A stretch of 64,000 nucleotides of DNA from contig CAVQBL010000015.1 in the NCBI GenBank assembly GCA_963710715.1, forward strand, positions 245,347 through 309,346, given 5' to 3'. The notes under the pieces were generated by a model. It saw only the letters and a list, made by a program, of their open reading frames with translations. It did not search any database and had not been told where the DNA came from. Source of the DNA: CAVQBL01 sp963710715. Its GTDB lineage: Bacteria; Pseudomonadota; Gammaproteobacteria; DSM-16500. Shown in pieces: positions 34,501 through 40,740 of the stretch. Numbering within the stretch: position 1 is the stretch's first letter; the number at the start of each line of letters is the position of its first letter. Made by a program: the position numbers and the translations under genes.

Positions 34501-35932
34501 TTCTCTGAGCGCAATGGAATTATTTAATAAATTAAATAATCATTATAAAATTGAACTTGCGCCTGCAATTTTATTTGAACATACAACATTGCAAGCAATA
34601 TCAATCTATCTCGCTAAAAATTATCGATCTGCAATGATAGCACGTCATCAAGCAGCGATAACCGAGCAACATGTTGCAAGCAATAACAACACGATTCAAC
34701 CAACCATTGAACCATCCCAAGCATTCTCCTCCGACAAAAATCCATTTGCTCATTTTCCCCCATATATTGCATTGAAACAGAGCTTAATCGGAGCAGGATT
34801 AGTAGGAAAAAATAATATTTTCTTTGATGAAAATGAAGGTGTTTCAAGTAATACAACAATAATCCATGGAAAAAAAGTTATTAACTATTCATCTTATAAT
34901 TATTTAGGCATGTCAGGTAATAAAGTTGTCTCGAAGGCAGCAAAAGAAGCCATCGATAAATATGGCACATCGGTATCAGCAAGCCGCTTAGCCTCGGGCG
35001 AGAAATCCATTCATAAAGAGCTAGAAGCTGAAATTACTAATTTAATTGGTACAGAAGATACTATTGTTTTCAGTGCTGGTCATGCAACTAACGTCAATGT
35101 GATTACTCACTTATTTGGTCCTGGCGATTTAATTTTACATGATGCGCTTGCGCATAACAGCTTAATTCAAGGTGCCATATTTTCTGGCGCTGCACGTGTA
35201 TCATTCCCGCATGGTGATTGGCAAGCTCTTGAAAATATCCTAAATACGCAACGACGTGATTTCGCAAAAGCATTAATCGTCATTGAGGGTGTTTACAGTA
35301 TGGATGGTGATATTCCCAATATCCTTAAGTTTTTAAAAATTAAAGAACGATACAATACAATGCTGATGCTAGATGAGGCACATTCTATTGGTGTACTTGG
35401 AAAAAAAGGTGGAGGAATTCGTGAGTATTTCGATATTGATCCACAACGACTTGATATTTGGATGGGCACATTAAGCAAAGCATTCGGCAGTTGTGGTGGT
35501 TATATTTCAGGAAGTAAAGAGTTAATCGAATATCTGAAATATACTTGTCCTGGATTCGTATTCTCAGCAGGAATCACTCCCGCTAATACAGCCGCCGCTC
35601 TCGCTTCAATACGATTAATGAAATCCAATCCGCGGTGTGTCACACGTTTACAAAATATTTCCGCATTTGCTCGCGATACAGCGTTATCGTATCAACTGAA
35701 TATTGGTTTGAGCAACCATACACCGATTATCCCTATCATTTTAGGCAATTCACAAAAATGTGTTAAAGTTTCTCAGTTATTATTAGAAAAACATATTAGC
35801 ATTAAACCGATTGTTTACCCGGCGGTTGCTGAGGGAGAAGCACGCTTACGTATGTTTATTACTACGAAACATACTAAGGAACAAATTTTATCTACGTTTA
35901 GAACGTTAAATGCTATTTTGAAAAAAAGTTAA
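19505..35932 (+). CDS. Five-module polyketide synthase ending in an alpha-oxoamine synthase domain
   Basis: One 5475-residue protein. Order: KS1 (Cys195, His330, His368), vestigial AT-like segment (~500-760), ACP1 (Ser995); KS2 (Cys1240), DH1 (His1689, Asp1858), ACP2 (Ser2000); KS3 (Cys2262), ACP3 (Ser2774); KS4 (Cys3022), ACP4 (Ser3503); KS5 (Cys3746), DH2 (His4234, Asp4400), KR (GGAGGLG 4712-4718, Tyr4853, Asn4857), ACP5 (Ser5000); PLP alpha-oxoamine synthase (5079-5475, Lys5325 in TLSKAFGS). There is no working AT, methyltransferase, ER or thioesterase. Malonyl units must come from a free AT encoded elsewhere (trans-AT logic). The last domain should release the chain by decarboxylative condensation with an amino acid, giving an amino ketone, as in serine palmitoyltransferase-type chemistry. 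The KR motif GTIHDSL resembles B-type KRs. The frame is perfect over 16.4 kb. Product unknown. Confidence 0.93.
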   Translation: MPQLFKWLKQKIKKTSHSKKQTCVKDIAIIGMACRFPGAKDYHQFWDNLKAGKNSIQEITPDRWDVSKYYSPDRSMPNKSISKWGGLLDQVDSFDASFFNISPREAVAMDPQQRLLLEETWRCIEDSGVTLKELQRGNTSVYVGVMSTDYQNHLLGLEHTTDSYECLGNYEGILANRLSYFFNFTGESQSIDAACASSLVALHDAKRSLLHGESDYAFAGGVSVICHPWKYISFSKSNMLSPDGQCKTFDAEANGYVPAEGVGVLLLCSLKKAIKNGYHVYGIIKGSAVKHAGKSLSITAPRIEIERQVIEDAIQDSHVDSESITYLEAHGTGTSLGDPLEIEALTRAFHTDKKQYCQIGSVKTNIGHAEAAAGIAGVIKVLLMFQHQKIPKTLNIKTVNPIINFDQSPFCLADKLSEWKLADSIPYRRAGVSSFGFGGINAHAILEEYIPPIKSIKEMKTSLPFILSAKTTASLEQLLMAWQSHVKTERFQSQALENICYTLMGRETFAFRYGGQIHNKNELVNLLETAITQNELRLGANAKLRKKLLILRLQPVQKLKYSVFHKLCEQYPLLNTLETEYLDAIRSLKQGKALLEKVFNDNDSTQPLSQLIALSTLGHALLMSGLHPRYIISEEMCKLEEAVLCGMIDFKTAVQWLTKEKTVISFKRPNISFYDTQQKKIIEPYYISEAYCQTLISQLSIDPSAQEKLFKKSSLLLSNQFTFKKYLEEWEKILEKEKINIEKVLQQPEKLTKNQQLLLQIILLSCLKKLSKKWSLAEIFFIDNVSTLEIVDLLIDNVLTRDDAADLLLDAKDASWKKIVARIHKHQYRLDPSKPYIVLKQFNQHLHEIPDATAWLNAKPPEKPETDNEYTSHTWHIDIGNEKIDDLNNTLPNLLINLWEIDIPINWQLWYPHPEYQKIALPVYPFDRKRYWTSENKIASSHITQDKTSAILVTDTSSLLKKVQENLVAITATVLIMDVENLNPEEDLNKFGMDSITMTELSFELNEYYEVDFSPAILFEHKTLKSLARYLVDRYQTVMQDHHKDIIVMQKRIEIPKPTVGPVNTAQNAQLNQDIAIIGMSGVFPGSSDLTVFWENLAAQKDLIKEIPKERWDWKKYYGDKREGKTKAKWGGFIDGIAQFDAKFFNISPHEAERMDPQQRLFIEVVWNAIENAGYAQTDFSAIRTGVYVGVSTGDYEKLLDQTNDTTAHVATGIARSVLANRVSFLFDFNGPSESIDTACSSSLIAIHQAVKAIQAGDCDVAIAGGVNALLTPTYYLEFSHAGMLSEDGRCKTFDKAANGYVRGEGAGAIVLKPLAKALADRDTIYGVIKGSAINHGGHVSSLTVPNPNAQTEVIVKANENAHIAIDTISYIEAHGTGTSLGDPIEINGLKNAFHLLQEQQGKTNSPTAYCGVGTVKTNIGHLEAAAGIAGIIKLLLAFKYEKLPGIVHFKELNPYIEIKDSPFYIVEKTEVWKRFKDKAGNDVPHRAGISSFGFGGANAHIILEEAPKATINSEPANKPYYLITLSAKTDNALKKKIIDLATGLTIHKESLEDISYTLNAGRMHFKKRFAFVVSSLTELQTALSQCQSTPQSDGANEYHNKLLALANSYIKGGDLDIESLHQGESKKRIALPTYPFDKEYFWLPEKESHSKETFESHLHPLLDTNTSSGETFSFTKLLTGKEFYLNDHRVKDNSVLPAVAYLEMARAAGALAAPQRTVMSLSHVIWMRPIQVTGQEQIATVTLHHPEEETIFKITTQGEQATPIVHAQGKIIYASSNTEIKTTTLDIPAIKNRCSQKQTRTEIYSTFGNIGLNYGPSFQVIQDYSRNETEALAQIKLPSHLVENDVTQFILHPSILDGALQATFGLIQNNNNLYLPFSIDQIDIFGPLTQGCYVYVTKSIKSDENTPPEFQIQITDEVGKVIVNIKNFMLRPLPGNITMQPSLHKPEITKPVATEPSSGEASLFEKVQAQVVKMVAETLKINPQDINPNEHLSEYGMDSIGLTEVTMDLNEYYGFDMTPAILFEHKTLKSFVEYLVKNYKTAVTERHKSILPEEKVATPIPKQESPQKPLPESVTSAAAPSKIKSEIKLESVEHKKDGIAIIGMSGIFPGSPDLEKFWENLVQQKDLITEIPKSRWNWETFKKEDKSKLKWGGFIDGIDQFDADFFSITPLEASLMDPQQRIFLETIWNTIENAGYTANKLAEVKTGLFVGVASHDYVELLHRVREDSAYFPLGNAHSVLANRISYLLDLSGPSVAVDTACSSALVALHQAVKAIEDGDCDLALVGGVNAILTPTLHNSFNQAGMLSEDGRCKTFDKAANGYVRGEGAGAILLKPFSKALADADTIYGVIKGTAVNHGGHVNALTVPNPNAQADVIITACKRAGIDVDDISYVEAHGTGTPLGDPVEINGLKKAFQTLREQQGKTNHPTYYCGIGSVKTNIGHLESAAGIASVIKVLLALRHGQIPGNVNFKELNPFIEINNTPFYIVGKTREWTRLKTAEGKEIQRIAGISSFGFGGTNAYVIIEEAPNIVIASSAELAMTKPYYLLTLSAKTEKSLQQKIVDLSEWLAKPMLHDQRFSLSNLSFTLNTGRRHFEKRCAIVANSLDELRETLQQLKDNKTAKNSFINLNGKSNIKNQAIFNELFKSIMKEIIEPDKLPTHDYYGKLQAIANFYVEGYGLDWDKLHHGETKQHIELPTYPFEKTHYWYDMNIGIQQNTKSSVKKSIPETNKNNLTQDNSLIVKELKELLASILLIPIDKIPSNKSFEEIGINSIMGVKLITKINEELHLKISVTEIFNYPTIELLSEHMNHQLQMLAKPLVAEIKTATTSQTDSKVKTKSVEKQNISIPDTDIAIIGIAGRFPGASNLQEYWKNLTLGKSSITEIPEDRWDVEKYYDPDNIKPDKSYSKWGGFLSNADQFDPLFFNITPSDAEWIDPQQRLVLQTAWKAIEDAGYSMQDISNKVCGVYIGVMNNDYAELLLKPDIERTSAEMIGNSNAILPARVSYFLNLKGPAISMDTACSSSLVAIHLACKALQENAAEMMLAGGVTLYLTETPYIGMCKAGMLAHDNKLKAFDNNADGFVPGEGVGIVLLKKLDKALQDQDPIYGVIKGSAINQDGKTNGITAPNALSQKELELNVYANYGINPETISYVEAHGTGTKLGDPIEIQALTESFHTYTDKKQYCAIGSVKSNIGHTSAAAGVASVIKSLLCLKHKKLVPSINFKQANEHINFKDSPFYVNTEFKTWETAPDTLRRVAVSAFGFSGTNAHLVIEEAPEPISAQSTAKPYYIVTLSAKTDAALKDKLADLTQWLANQYQNETLEEISYTLNIGRTHFNKRRAFVINSTQELQVTLDKINHGEIPDNFLKSTGKEKHDPNFDDKALADIYTDLLNIDPQDTENYKNKLLVLADLYIKGHNIHFEKLYQEEAKRKVSLPTYPFSKKRYWVPKKTIHAPTPPAPTNETDLLEKVKHHLQSMTAELIKIDMQELDPEQELTEYGLDSINITTLTNQLNNYYGLELTPAVLFEHTTLQSFSEYLVSDHRAAVETKYKDTTASTVPIKRKEEVKIKRMPQKTTAHVEDIAIIGMHGIFPESQDLNQLWNNLIQEKDLISEIPTTRWNWEDITTDENKNKIKWGGFIKGIDQFDAAFFSISPREAELMDPQQRIFLEIVWKTIEDAGYTSEELSKMKTGLFVGVSGNDYAELLQKIGETSAYAPTGVVHSILANRISYLLNLKGPSEAIDTACSSALVAIHHAVKAIQDGDCEMAIAGGVNALLSPTAFVAFSKAGMLCEDGRCKTFDKAANGYVRGEGAGAILLKPLKKAILDKDTIYGVIKGSATNHGGHVNSLTVPNPTAQADVVITACERAHIDVDTITYIETHGTGTALGDPIEVNALKKAFNYLKKETLPTQYCGLSSVKSNMGHLEAAAGIAGVIKVLLSMKYGKLPATLHFKELNPYIEITDSPFYIVDKTKNWERLKDTNDNEIPRRAGVSSFGFGGANAHIILEEAPFINKHSFKLNKPAYLLTLSAKTQQSLQQRIHDLTAWLSTNSRSENLDTISFTLNAGRNHFENRCALAVSSIEELRETLQKIERGQPAENYLINSNSETRAKTNSSFKELSNQLMTEIIEATDLRIDTYRKKLLTLGDFYTQGYDLDWDFFYRDEEKQRIPLPTYPFTKEHYWLPESKITAKIINSTLIKPKKLLHPFIDTSETTSNTQHFIKSLTGKEFYLSDHQVNAVSILPAAFYIEMARAAGTLSSGAHFVSLKNIMWAQPIMVANQTQKVTLNLSPEESGATFQIVTSGQDKPILHAQGKLTYSATAPAIQSEILSIGEIKQRSTKRQKRNEIYARFNMLGLQYGLSFQVIQELCANETEALSYIQLPTLLENEYQQFILHPSLLDGVLQTISGLITDNGTLYLPFSIGQVDILGALPHNFYTHAIKTSKPDAKLMKFDIHVLDEMGTRLVYIKDFIVRAFQTEKIFFYHPEWIQSPLSKEAKEIALGPIVVFDNGNNNFYNSLHEIFSQQQIIRVTPGERYQAKNQEEYQINKNRAEDYISLFHDLKNNNILPKYVIYHHSSHKKKFSDTDIQPLLQDNFYTMLYLSKALMQLKPKDNIQILCIAPATDKQSLLFTEALSGFAKTLHLEHTKLTCRIIYSNDTIIKYFAQEIQNSETEVRYDRNNIRWIKRYEEIETPHPSTSHIPLKKAGVYLIVGGAGGLGLIFARYLAEHYQAKLILTGRSTLNEKQKSTIMALEKLGAKVIYISTDISKKKDAHNLHEKIKSHFDHIDGVIHSAGTIHDSLILKKSTKEAADVLSAKVFGTIYLDEITKSEPLDFFVLFSSVAGAFGNMGQVDYAYANAFMDAFSEFRKGKTISINWPLWSEGGMKINPEIIKWMEQTIGAKLLPTADGIQAFNDALSQDEQQLIVLYGQKQQLANKLGLPSKSDKQAPTTTVAEPSSSRDDPELVKNILTQLINMTAEVLKFKPQSLNPQKELNEYGLDSLSAMELFNKLNNHYKIELAPAILFEHTTLQAISIYLAKNYRSAMIARHQAAITEQHVASNNNTIQPTIEPSQAFSSDKNPFAHFPPYIALKQSLIGAGLVGKNNIFFDENEGVSSNTTIIHGKKVINYSSYNYLGMSGNKVVSKAAKEAIDKYGTSVSASRLASGEKSIHKELEAEITNLIGTEDTIVFSAGHATNVNVITHLFGPGDLILHDALAHNSLIQGAIFSGAARVSFPHGDWQALENILNTQRRDFAKALIVIEGVYSMDGDIPNILKFLKIKERYNTMLMLDEAHSIGVLGKKGGGIREYFDIDPQRLDIWMGTLSKAFGSCGGYISGSKELIEYLKYTCPGFVFSAGITPANTAAALASIRLMKSNPRCVTRLQNISAFARDTALSYQLNIGLSNHTPIIPIILGNSQKCVKVSQLLLEKHISIKPIVYPAVAEGEARLRMFITTKHTKEQILSTFRTLNAILKKS
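27101..27132. repeat. Small palindromic element inside the polyketide synthase reading frame
   Basis: GTCATCGCGAG and CTCGCAATGAC are inverted repeats (one mismatch in 11) around a 10-base centre. They encode about 11 extra residues (VIASSAELAMT, from residue 2533) in the linker after KS3. The corresponding linkers after KS2, KS4 and KS5 lack that motif. The GTCATTGCGAG wording matches the intergenic element at 3200, so this may be a dispersed palindrome that landed in frame. Confidence 0.55.
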
Positions 35933-35953
35933 AATAAGCTAGGAGCATACCCC

Positions 35954-37141
35954 ATGCTAACGCAACAATCCGCTTATCGATGGTTAGTATTGATATGCTA
36001 CATGCTTGTCGCAGCAATCAGTCAAATGCTATGGCTAAATTTCGCACCCATTACTGAAACTATTGTAAACCAATATCACGTGAGCCTGTTAAAAGTTGGG
36101 TTGCTCACCCTCTCTTTTCCATTTTTTTACACTCTCTTATCCATTCCTGCTGGATTGTTAATTGATCGCTACGGCTATAAAAAAATTCTTTCCTATAGTG
36201 CAATCTTAATGTCTATTTTTACTTCTATTCGTGCATTTGATAACAGCTTTTACTGGATGCTTTATGGGCAAATAGGGATTGCAATCATTCAACCTTGTAT
36301 CATCAATAGCATATCAAAACTTGTCAATGATTGGTTTGAAGAAGATCAAGCAGCATTAGCAACCGGTTTAGGTACTATTGGTATGTTTAGTGGCATATTA
36401 ATTAGCTTGGGAATTTCTGCCATTTTTACCGATCACTTCGGATTAAAGAACATGTTACTCATTTTTTCTGCTTTTTCATGGTTGAGTACAATTTTATTTA
36501 TCTTATTTGTAAAAAATAATAAACAAAAAGATTTTCACCCCACATTAGAGAGCAGTAGCACTCTTACTATCAAAAAACTTTTTAAAACAAAACAATTACT
36601 TCTTTTATTTTTTATTTCATTCTTAACTCAAGGGGCATTCAACAGCTTAATGACTTGGATACAACCTATTCTAAGTGAGTCAGCAAAAATAACTGAAGAT
36701 CAGGTTGGTTTAGCTGGAGCACTACTCATCATGAGTGGCATTATAGGATCAATCTTTATTCCTCTAATATCAGATAAATTGGCTAGACGAAAACCTTTTT
36801 TAATAACCATTGGTTTTTTTTCGTCTTTATTAATTTATCTATTCACTAGCAGCCACTCATTCACACACTCTATTTTATTTGGCTCGCTCTTAGGCTTTAT
36901 CTTCCTTCCTGGCTTTGCCATATTACTAACCATGACGGAAGAATCTGTGGAAAAACCCGCGATTGGTACTGCAACAGGAATTATTATGATGATGGGAAAT
37001 GCGGGTGCTGTTACATTTAGCATCATGATGCAACAACTCAATAGTGTAACCCATAGTTGGCTTGCGAGTAATTTGCTCGCATCTGTATTAATTCTGATTG
37101 CAATGTCTTTGTGTTTTGGATTAAAAGAAAAAAAACGTTGA
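35954..37141 (+). CDS. MFS transporter linked to the polyketide synthase
   Basis: A 395-residue integral membrane protein with about 12 hydrophobic segments. It has the MFS loop motif LLIDRYGYKKIL between helices 2 and 3 (about 68-80), and a second-half counterpart near LISDKLARRKP. The sequence style (NFAPITETI, SIPAGLLIDRYG) recalls the FLVCR-like branch of MFS carriers. It starts 21 bases after the synthase stop codon, with AGGAG before the ATG, so it is almost certainly co-transcribed. It probably exports the product or moves a precursor; direction and substrate cannot be read from sequence. Confidence 0.85.
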   Translation: MLTQQSAYRWLVLICYMLVAAISQMLWLNFAPITETIVNQYHVSLLKVGLLTLSFPFFYTLLSIPAGLLIDRYGYKKILSYSAILMSIFTSIRAFDNSFYWMLYGQIGIAIIQPCIINSISKLVNDWFEEDQAALATGLGTIGMFSGILISLGISAIFTDHFGLKNMLLIFSAFSWLSTILFILFVKNNKQKDFHPTLESSSTLTIKKLFKTKQLLLLFFISFLTQGAFNSLMTWIQPILSESAKITEDQVGLAGALLIMSGIIGSIFIPLISDKLARRKPFLITIGFFSSLLIYLFTSSHSFTHSILFGSLLGFIFLPGFAILLTMTEESVEKPAIGTATGIIMMMGNAGAVTFSIMMQQLNSVTHSWLASNLLASVLILIAMSLCFGLKEKKR

Positions 37142-37143
37142 TT

Positions 37144-38169
37144 CTAAATTCCAAGTTCTTTTAATTTTTCCCACACGCGATCGGGAGTGAGCTGACCAAA
37201 ACAAGGTGGCCATTCAGGAACATTATTTTCAAATTGACAGGTTTTTTCATAGCAAGGAGCGCAAGGAAAATCGGCTTGCAAATGGATTTGTGATTTCCCA
37301 GTCGCACCAATTAAACTAGAATCCGTAGGACCATATAGATTAACAGCAGGTATGCCAACTGCTGCAACAATATGACCGAGCCCCGTATCACAGCATACAG
37401 CGCCTTTGGCCTGAGAAATAATATAAGTTGTTTCGGATAACCCGAGTCGGGGCAAAGCAATAATATTCGCATGTATGTGCGCTAATTTTTTAGCACGTCG
37501 TTGTTCTTCTTCATTGCCAGAGGGTAATAAAACCGAATAACCTGCTGCTGTTACTTTTTTCAAAAGCGCAGCCCAATAAATCTCTGGCCATAGCTTTGTT
37601 CTCCAACTCGCATTATGAACAAATAGAAGAAATTTTTCAGGTAACTTTATCTGCGGTCGCTTCAACCGTTGCACATCAATCCCGAAATCAGGTGCAGTAT
37701 TTTGATAGGGATAACCCAATATTTCCGCGCATAACATTCGCAAGCGAGTAATCGCATGCTCTTTCTTGGGAACAAAAATCTTTTTTTGATACGCAAAATG
37801 AGCAATATATTCGCGCACCGAATCACGATCATAGCCACAGCGCAGCCCTTTTGCTAAGCGTGTGACAATAGCACTTTTGAAATTCGATTGACCATCAATA
37901 ATAACATCATATTGATTTGCTCTCAGCTTTTTTGCAAAAGAAATTAATTCTTTATTTGTTAAACTTTTCCAAATTTCCCAACGCCAACGACGATGCGCTG
38001 TAGTAATAACTTGAGTTACTGCGTTATGCCAGGTGGCTACTTCCGCGAAAGATTCTTCTACTGCCCAGTCAAAACTGATATTAGGAATAGCGGCTTTTGC
38101 ATCGGATAAAGCCGGCAATGCATGCAGCAAATCACCCATAGAAGATAGCTTAACAAAAAGAACTTTCAT
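37144..38169 (-). CDS. waaC: Lipopolysaccharide heptosyltransferase I
   Basis: WaaC adds the first L-glycero-D-manno-heptose to Kdo on lipid A at the cytoplasmic face of the inner membrane. This 341-residue protein starts MKVLFVKLSSMGDLLHALPA, the family's standard opening. It has the GT9 nucleotide-sugar region (CCDTGLGHIVAAVGIPAVNL, YGPTDSSLIGATG) and a C-terminal cysteine cluster (CAPCYEKTC). It begins 3 bases after the oxygenase gene and is probably translated with it. It converges with the MFS gene after 2 bases. It is probably a core lipopolysaccharide gene unrelated to the polyketide. Confidence 0.9.
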   Translation of the reverse strand: MKVLFVKLSSMGDLLHALPALSDAKAAIPNISFDWAVEESFAEVATWHNAVTQVITTAHRRWRWEIWKSLTNKELISFAKKLRANQYDVIIDGQSNFKSAIVTRLAKGLRCGYDRDSVREYIAHFAYQKKIFVPKKEHAITRLRMLCAEILGYPYQNTAPDFGIDVQRLKRPQIKLPEKFLLFVHNASWRTKLWPEIYWAALLKKVTAAGYSVLLPSGNEEEQRRAKKLAHIHANIIALPRLGLSETTYIISQAKGAVCCDTGLGHIVAAVGIPAVNLYGPTDSSLIGATGKSQIHLQADFPCAPCYEKTCQFENNVPEWPPCFGQLTPDRVWEKLKELGI

Positions 38170-38172
38170 AAA

Positions 38173-38832
38173 TTAACCTTTCAGCTTCTTCTTCATTGCT
38201 TTAAACATTGCGCTGAGTCTATGTTTGAATTGTTGCACAGTTGCAGATTGCTCGCTGACTATGTAATTAAGCTGTATCGCTCGTCTTACTCCAATGTAAG
38301 CCGGATATCCATGCCAGCAATTGTCAGTAACCTTGAAAATAAGGCAACTTCCTATGGTGGGAGAAATTTCTGCATGATAATCATCCATTTGATTACTACG
38401 CAAAATTCTCAATTTGCCAGTAGAATGATTCCATGTTTCATTAAAATAAATTAAAACCGTAACAAGTTTTGATTTAGAGTCGGTATGAATCAAACCATCC
38501 CGTTCATTTGAATAACCACGCAATGTAATCATTGTTGGACGACCGCGAAGATTCAAATTAAATTTCTCGGCAATGATATTTCGAAATGTTTCGCCTTGGA
38601 GCTCACGAATCATTGCAGCAAAGCCGCCTTGCAAATTAAATTGCGAAATCGGAAAGCTTCCTCTTTGAGTAATCGCAGGAAAATCGCTATTTACTTCATG
38701 CATTTTTTGCTGAGAAATCATATTATCAATAATAATATGTGGAAAAGGCTGATTCACAACAGAGCTAGATCGTAGCTTGCCTAGCGCTAAATATTCACAA
38801 TCTTCTGATTTCATCATGGTTATTCTCATCAA
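38173..38832 (-). CDS. 2-oxoglutarate/Fe(II)-dependent oxygenase
   Basis: A 219-residue protein with the jelly-roll dioxygenase iron triad: His116-x-Asp118 (LIHTDSKSK) and a distal His174 (NCWHGYP). An arginine at 183/184 (VRRAIQLNY) would hold 2-oxoglutarate. Such enzymes hydroxylate unactivated carbons in small molecules, lipids or proteins. The first three methionines leave the start uncertain by up to seven residues. It is transcribed into waaC. It could modify a lipopolysaccharide sugar or lipid, or the polyketide-derived lipid made next door; the sequence does not decide. Confidence 0.75.
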   Translation of the reverse strand: MMRITMMKSEDCEYLALGKLRSSSVVNQPFPHIIIDNMISQQKMHEVNSDFPAITQRGSFPISQFNLQGGFAAMIRELQGETFRNIIAEKFNLNLRGRPTMITLRGYSNERDGLIHTDSKSKLVTVLIYFNETWNHSTGKLRILRSNQMDDYHAEISPTIGSCLIFKVTDNCWHGYPAYIGVRRAIQLNYIVSEQSATVQQFKHRLSAMFKAMKKKLKG

Positions 38833-38973
38833 GCCGAATCAAATTTAATTGGCTAAATAATAATCAACGCGTTATGCGGCGAGTTAACTTGGCGCAAGTT
38901 TATCACGCAAGGTCTTGGAAATCCATGCAAGGGTTAGGGTCCTGTTTACCCTAGTCATATATATATGGACAAT
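38833..38973. other. Gene-free gap with two short inverted repeats
   Basis: AACTTGGCGCAAGTT (38886-38900) is a 15-base palindrome upstream of the oxygenase gene and could be an operator. TAGGGT...ACCCTA (38935-38953) is a hairpin downstream of the reductase gene and may end its transcript. Similar words (CTAGGGTCTGTTTAC) recur at 42732-42746, downstream of the RidA gene. I see no ORF. Confidence 0.4.
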
Positions 38974-39795
38974 CTAAGCAGCAGGGGGGGTCGGCATAAG
39001 ATGATCGCTTAGCCAATCAATCAGCCGGCGCGGAAGGAAACGTGGGAATAATGAGAGCAATAAATAAATTTCAATATTAATAAAAATTAAAAACTGATTC
39101 CCCTTACACTGCTTTAAAATTTTCCGTGCAGCAACATCAGGTGGCATGGGGGTACCTCTTGATATAGCAAGTTTCCTCATCCACTTAGGCATGGATTTTA
39201 TTTCATATTCGTATTGCGGTGTAGCTATATCCGCGGGACACGCAACATGAACAAAAGCTCGGCCAAGCAACTCTCGTCTTAAAGCAGCGGCAAAATTAAT
39301 GATTGCGGCTTTGCTTGCACAATAACTTGAATACCCAGCTGCGCCTATTAAGCCCAACGCTGACGAGATAAATAAAATATGTGCTTTATTCGCTAAATAG
39401 GGCAGAAATATTTTAGCGGATAAAATCGCTCCCCATAAATCTACATTCATTACTTCTTTTAGCTGTTTTGTATCGGAGTCTTTTAATGCGTTAACATATA
39501 AAACTCCGGCACTCAGAATTAATAAATTAATTTTTTTATTTTTTTGTTGTAAATAAACAGCGACATTTTTTAACGATTCTTCATCACTCACATCGCTTGG
39601 AATACCAACTACAGTGGTTGCAGATATTTTTTGTATTGCATTGACAGCATAATCTAATTTTTCTTTATTTCTGGCAATTAAAATTAATTCATAACCTTGC
39701 TGTGATAGTAGCTTAGCCATTGCTAAACCTAAACCAGACGAGCCGCCGGTAATGAGAGCAACAGGTGATGCGGATATTTGATTATCTTTTGTCAT
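38974..39795 (-). CDS. Short-chain dehydrogenase/reductase resembling 3-ketodihydrosphingosine reductase
   Basis: A 273-residue SDR with the NADP(H) motif TGGSSGLG (16-23), followed by LIARNKEKL. The catalytic residues are Ser145, Tyr158 and Lys162 (SSALGLIGAAGYSSYCASK). After the active site ACPADIATPQYEYEIKSMP matches the style of the eukaryotic KDSR segment (AYPPDTDTPGF...). A hydrophobic C-terminal stretch (FINIEIYLLLSLFPRFLP) could anchor it to the membrane, as in KDSR. KDSR reduces the ketone made by serine palmitoyltransferase. The neighbouring synthase ends in the same enzyme family, so this SDR is a good candidate to reduce its amino ketone. The specific function is inferred. Confidence 0.75.
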   Translation of the reverse strand: MTKDNQISASPVALITGGSSGLGLAMAKLLSQQGYELILIARNKEKLDYAVNAIQKISATTVVGIPSDVSDEESLKNVAVYLQQKNKKINLLILSAGVLYVNALKDSDTKQLKEVMNVDLWGAILSAKIFLPYLANKAHILFISSALGLIGAAGYSSYCASKAAIINFAAALRRELLGRAFVHVACPADIATPQYEYEIKSMPKWMRKLAISRGTPMPPDVAARKILKQCKGNQFLIFINIEIYLLLSLFPRFLPRRLIDWLSDHLMPTPPAA

Positions 39796-39843
39796 AATGA
39801 CTATACCCTATCCTTGCAAACTTTATTTTGTTGTTATTGTATC

Positions 39844-40740
39844 TTACTCCGCTGCCTCTTGTAACTTAGCACTCGTTTTGCTCATCAAAATAGATAAAAT
39901 ACAACCGAAAACTACTAAAAACATTCCTAATAAAGTGACTGATTCTGGAATTTCATCCCAAAATATCCAGCCAAATATGCCCGTAAATAAAATACTGGTG
40001 TAACAGATAGGAGCAAGTGTCGTTGCATTTGCATATCGACATGCCGTAGTAAATAATTTTTGTGCCACATAAGTGCTGAACCCAATTCCTAATAATCCCA
40101 GTAAATCTCGCACAGAAATAGGTGAACCATACATGACTACAAATGGGCAAGTGGTAATAGTTCCTACCAAGAAATAATAAAACAAAATACGTAAAGTAGG
40201 TTCACTGATAGAAAGCTTGCGGATGGCAACCACAGAAATTCCCTGCAATATTGCGCATAAAATTCCTACCATGGATATCATACCCATTGACGACATGCTT
40301 GGCTTAAGAATGAGTACAATTCCAATAAAACCAACTAAAATGCCCAACCACATTTTTTTAGGCATGCGCACTTTCCACCAGAAGAACATAATAAATGGTA
40401 TCCATAGCGATGCAGAATATTGATAAATGAGTGCCTCTGAAACTGGAACGAATCGTAAAATATAAAACAATGCTGCATAGCATCCTAACCCTGAGACAAT
40501 ACGAACAAAGTAAGTGCCAGGATGTTGCAGCTTGAGCAAATTAATTTTATTTTTTAGTAACTCAGGAACAATGAGTAGCAAGCAAATAATATTTTGAGCA
40601 AATAGAATCATCTGCACTGAAATAGTAGATGAAAGCATTTTTCCACACATGCTGGTGAAAGAAATAAAAAAATACGATAAAAGACAAATTAAAATACCTT
40701 TCAGCGGATGCTTTTCAATTTCAATAGCATGGTTTTGCAT
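39844..40740 (-). CDS. EamA/DMT-family permease
   Basis: A 298-residue membrane protein with ten predicted helices made of two EamA repeats (about 12-145 and 155-290). The typical region LIYQYSASLWIPFIMFF lies in the first half and TLAPICYTSILFTGIFGWIF in the second. DMT permeases usually export amino acids or other metabolites from the cytoplasm. It precedes the SDR gene by 48 bases on the same strand, so the two may be one transcript. The substrate cannot be read from sequence. Confidence 0.85.
   Translation of the reverse strand: MQNHAIEIEKHPLKGILICLLSYFFISFTSMCGKMLSSTISVQMILFAQNIICLLLIVPELLKNKINLLKLQHPGTYFVRIVSGLGCYAALFYILRFVPVSEALIYQYSASLWIPFIMFFWWKVRMPKKMWLGILVGFIGIVLILKPSMSSMGMISMVGILCAILQGISVVAIRKLSISEPTLRILFYYFLVGTITTCPFVVMYGSPISVRDLLGLLGIGFSTYVAQKLFTTACRYANATTLAPICYTSILFTGIFGWIFWDEIPESVTLLGMFLVVFGCILSILMSKTSAKLQEAAE

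Noticed and set aside
38173..38832. Firm assignment of the 2OG/Fe oxygenase to the polyketide pathway
   Set aside because: It is translationally linked to waaC, so a lipopolysaccharide role is as likely.
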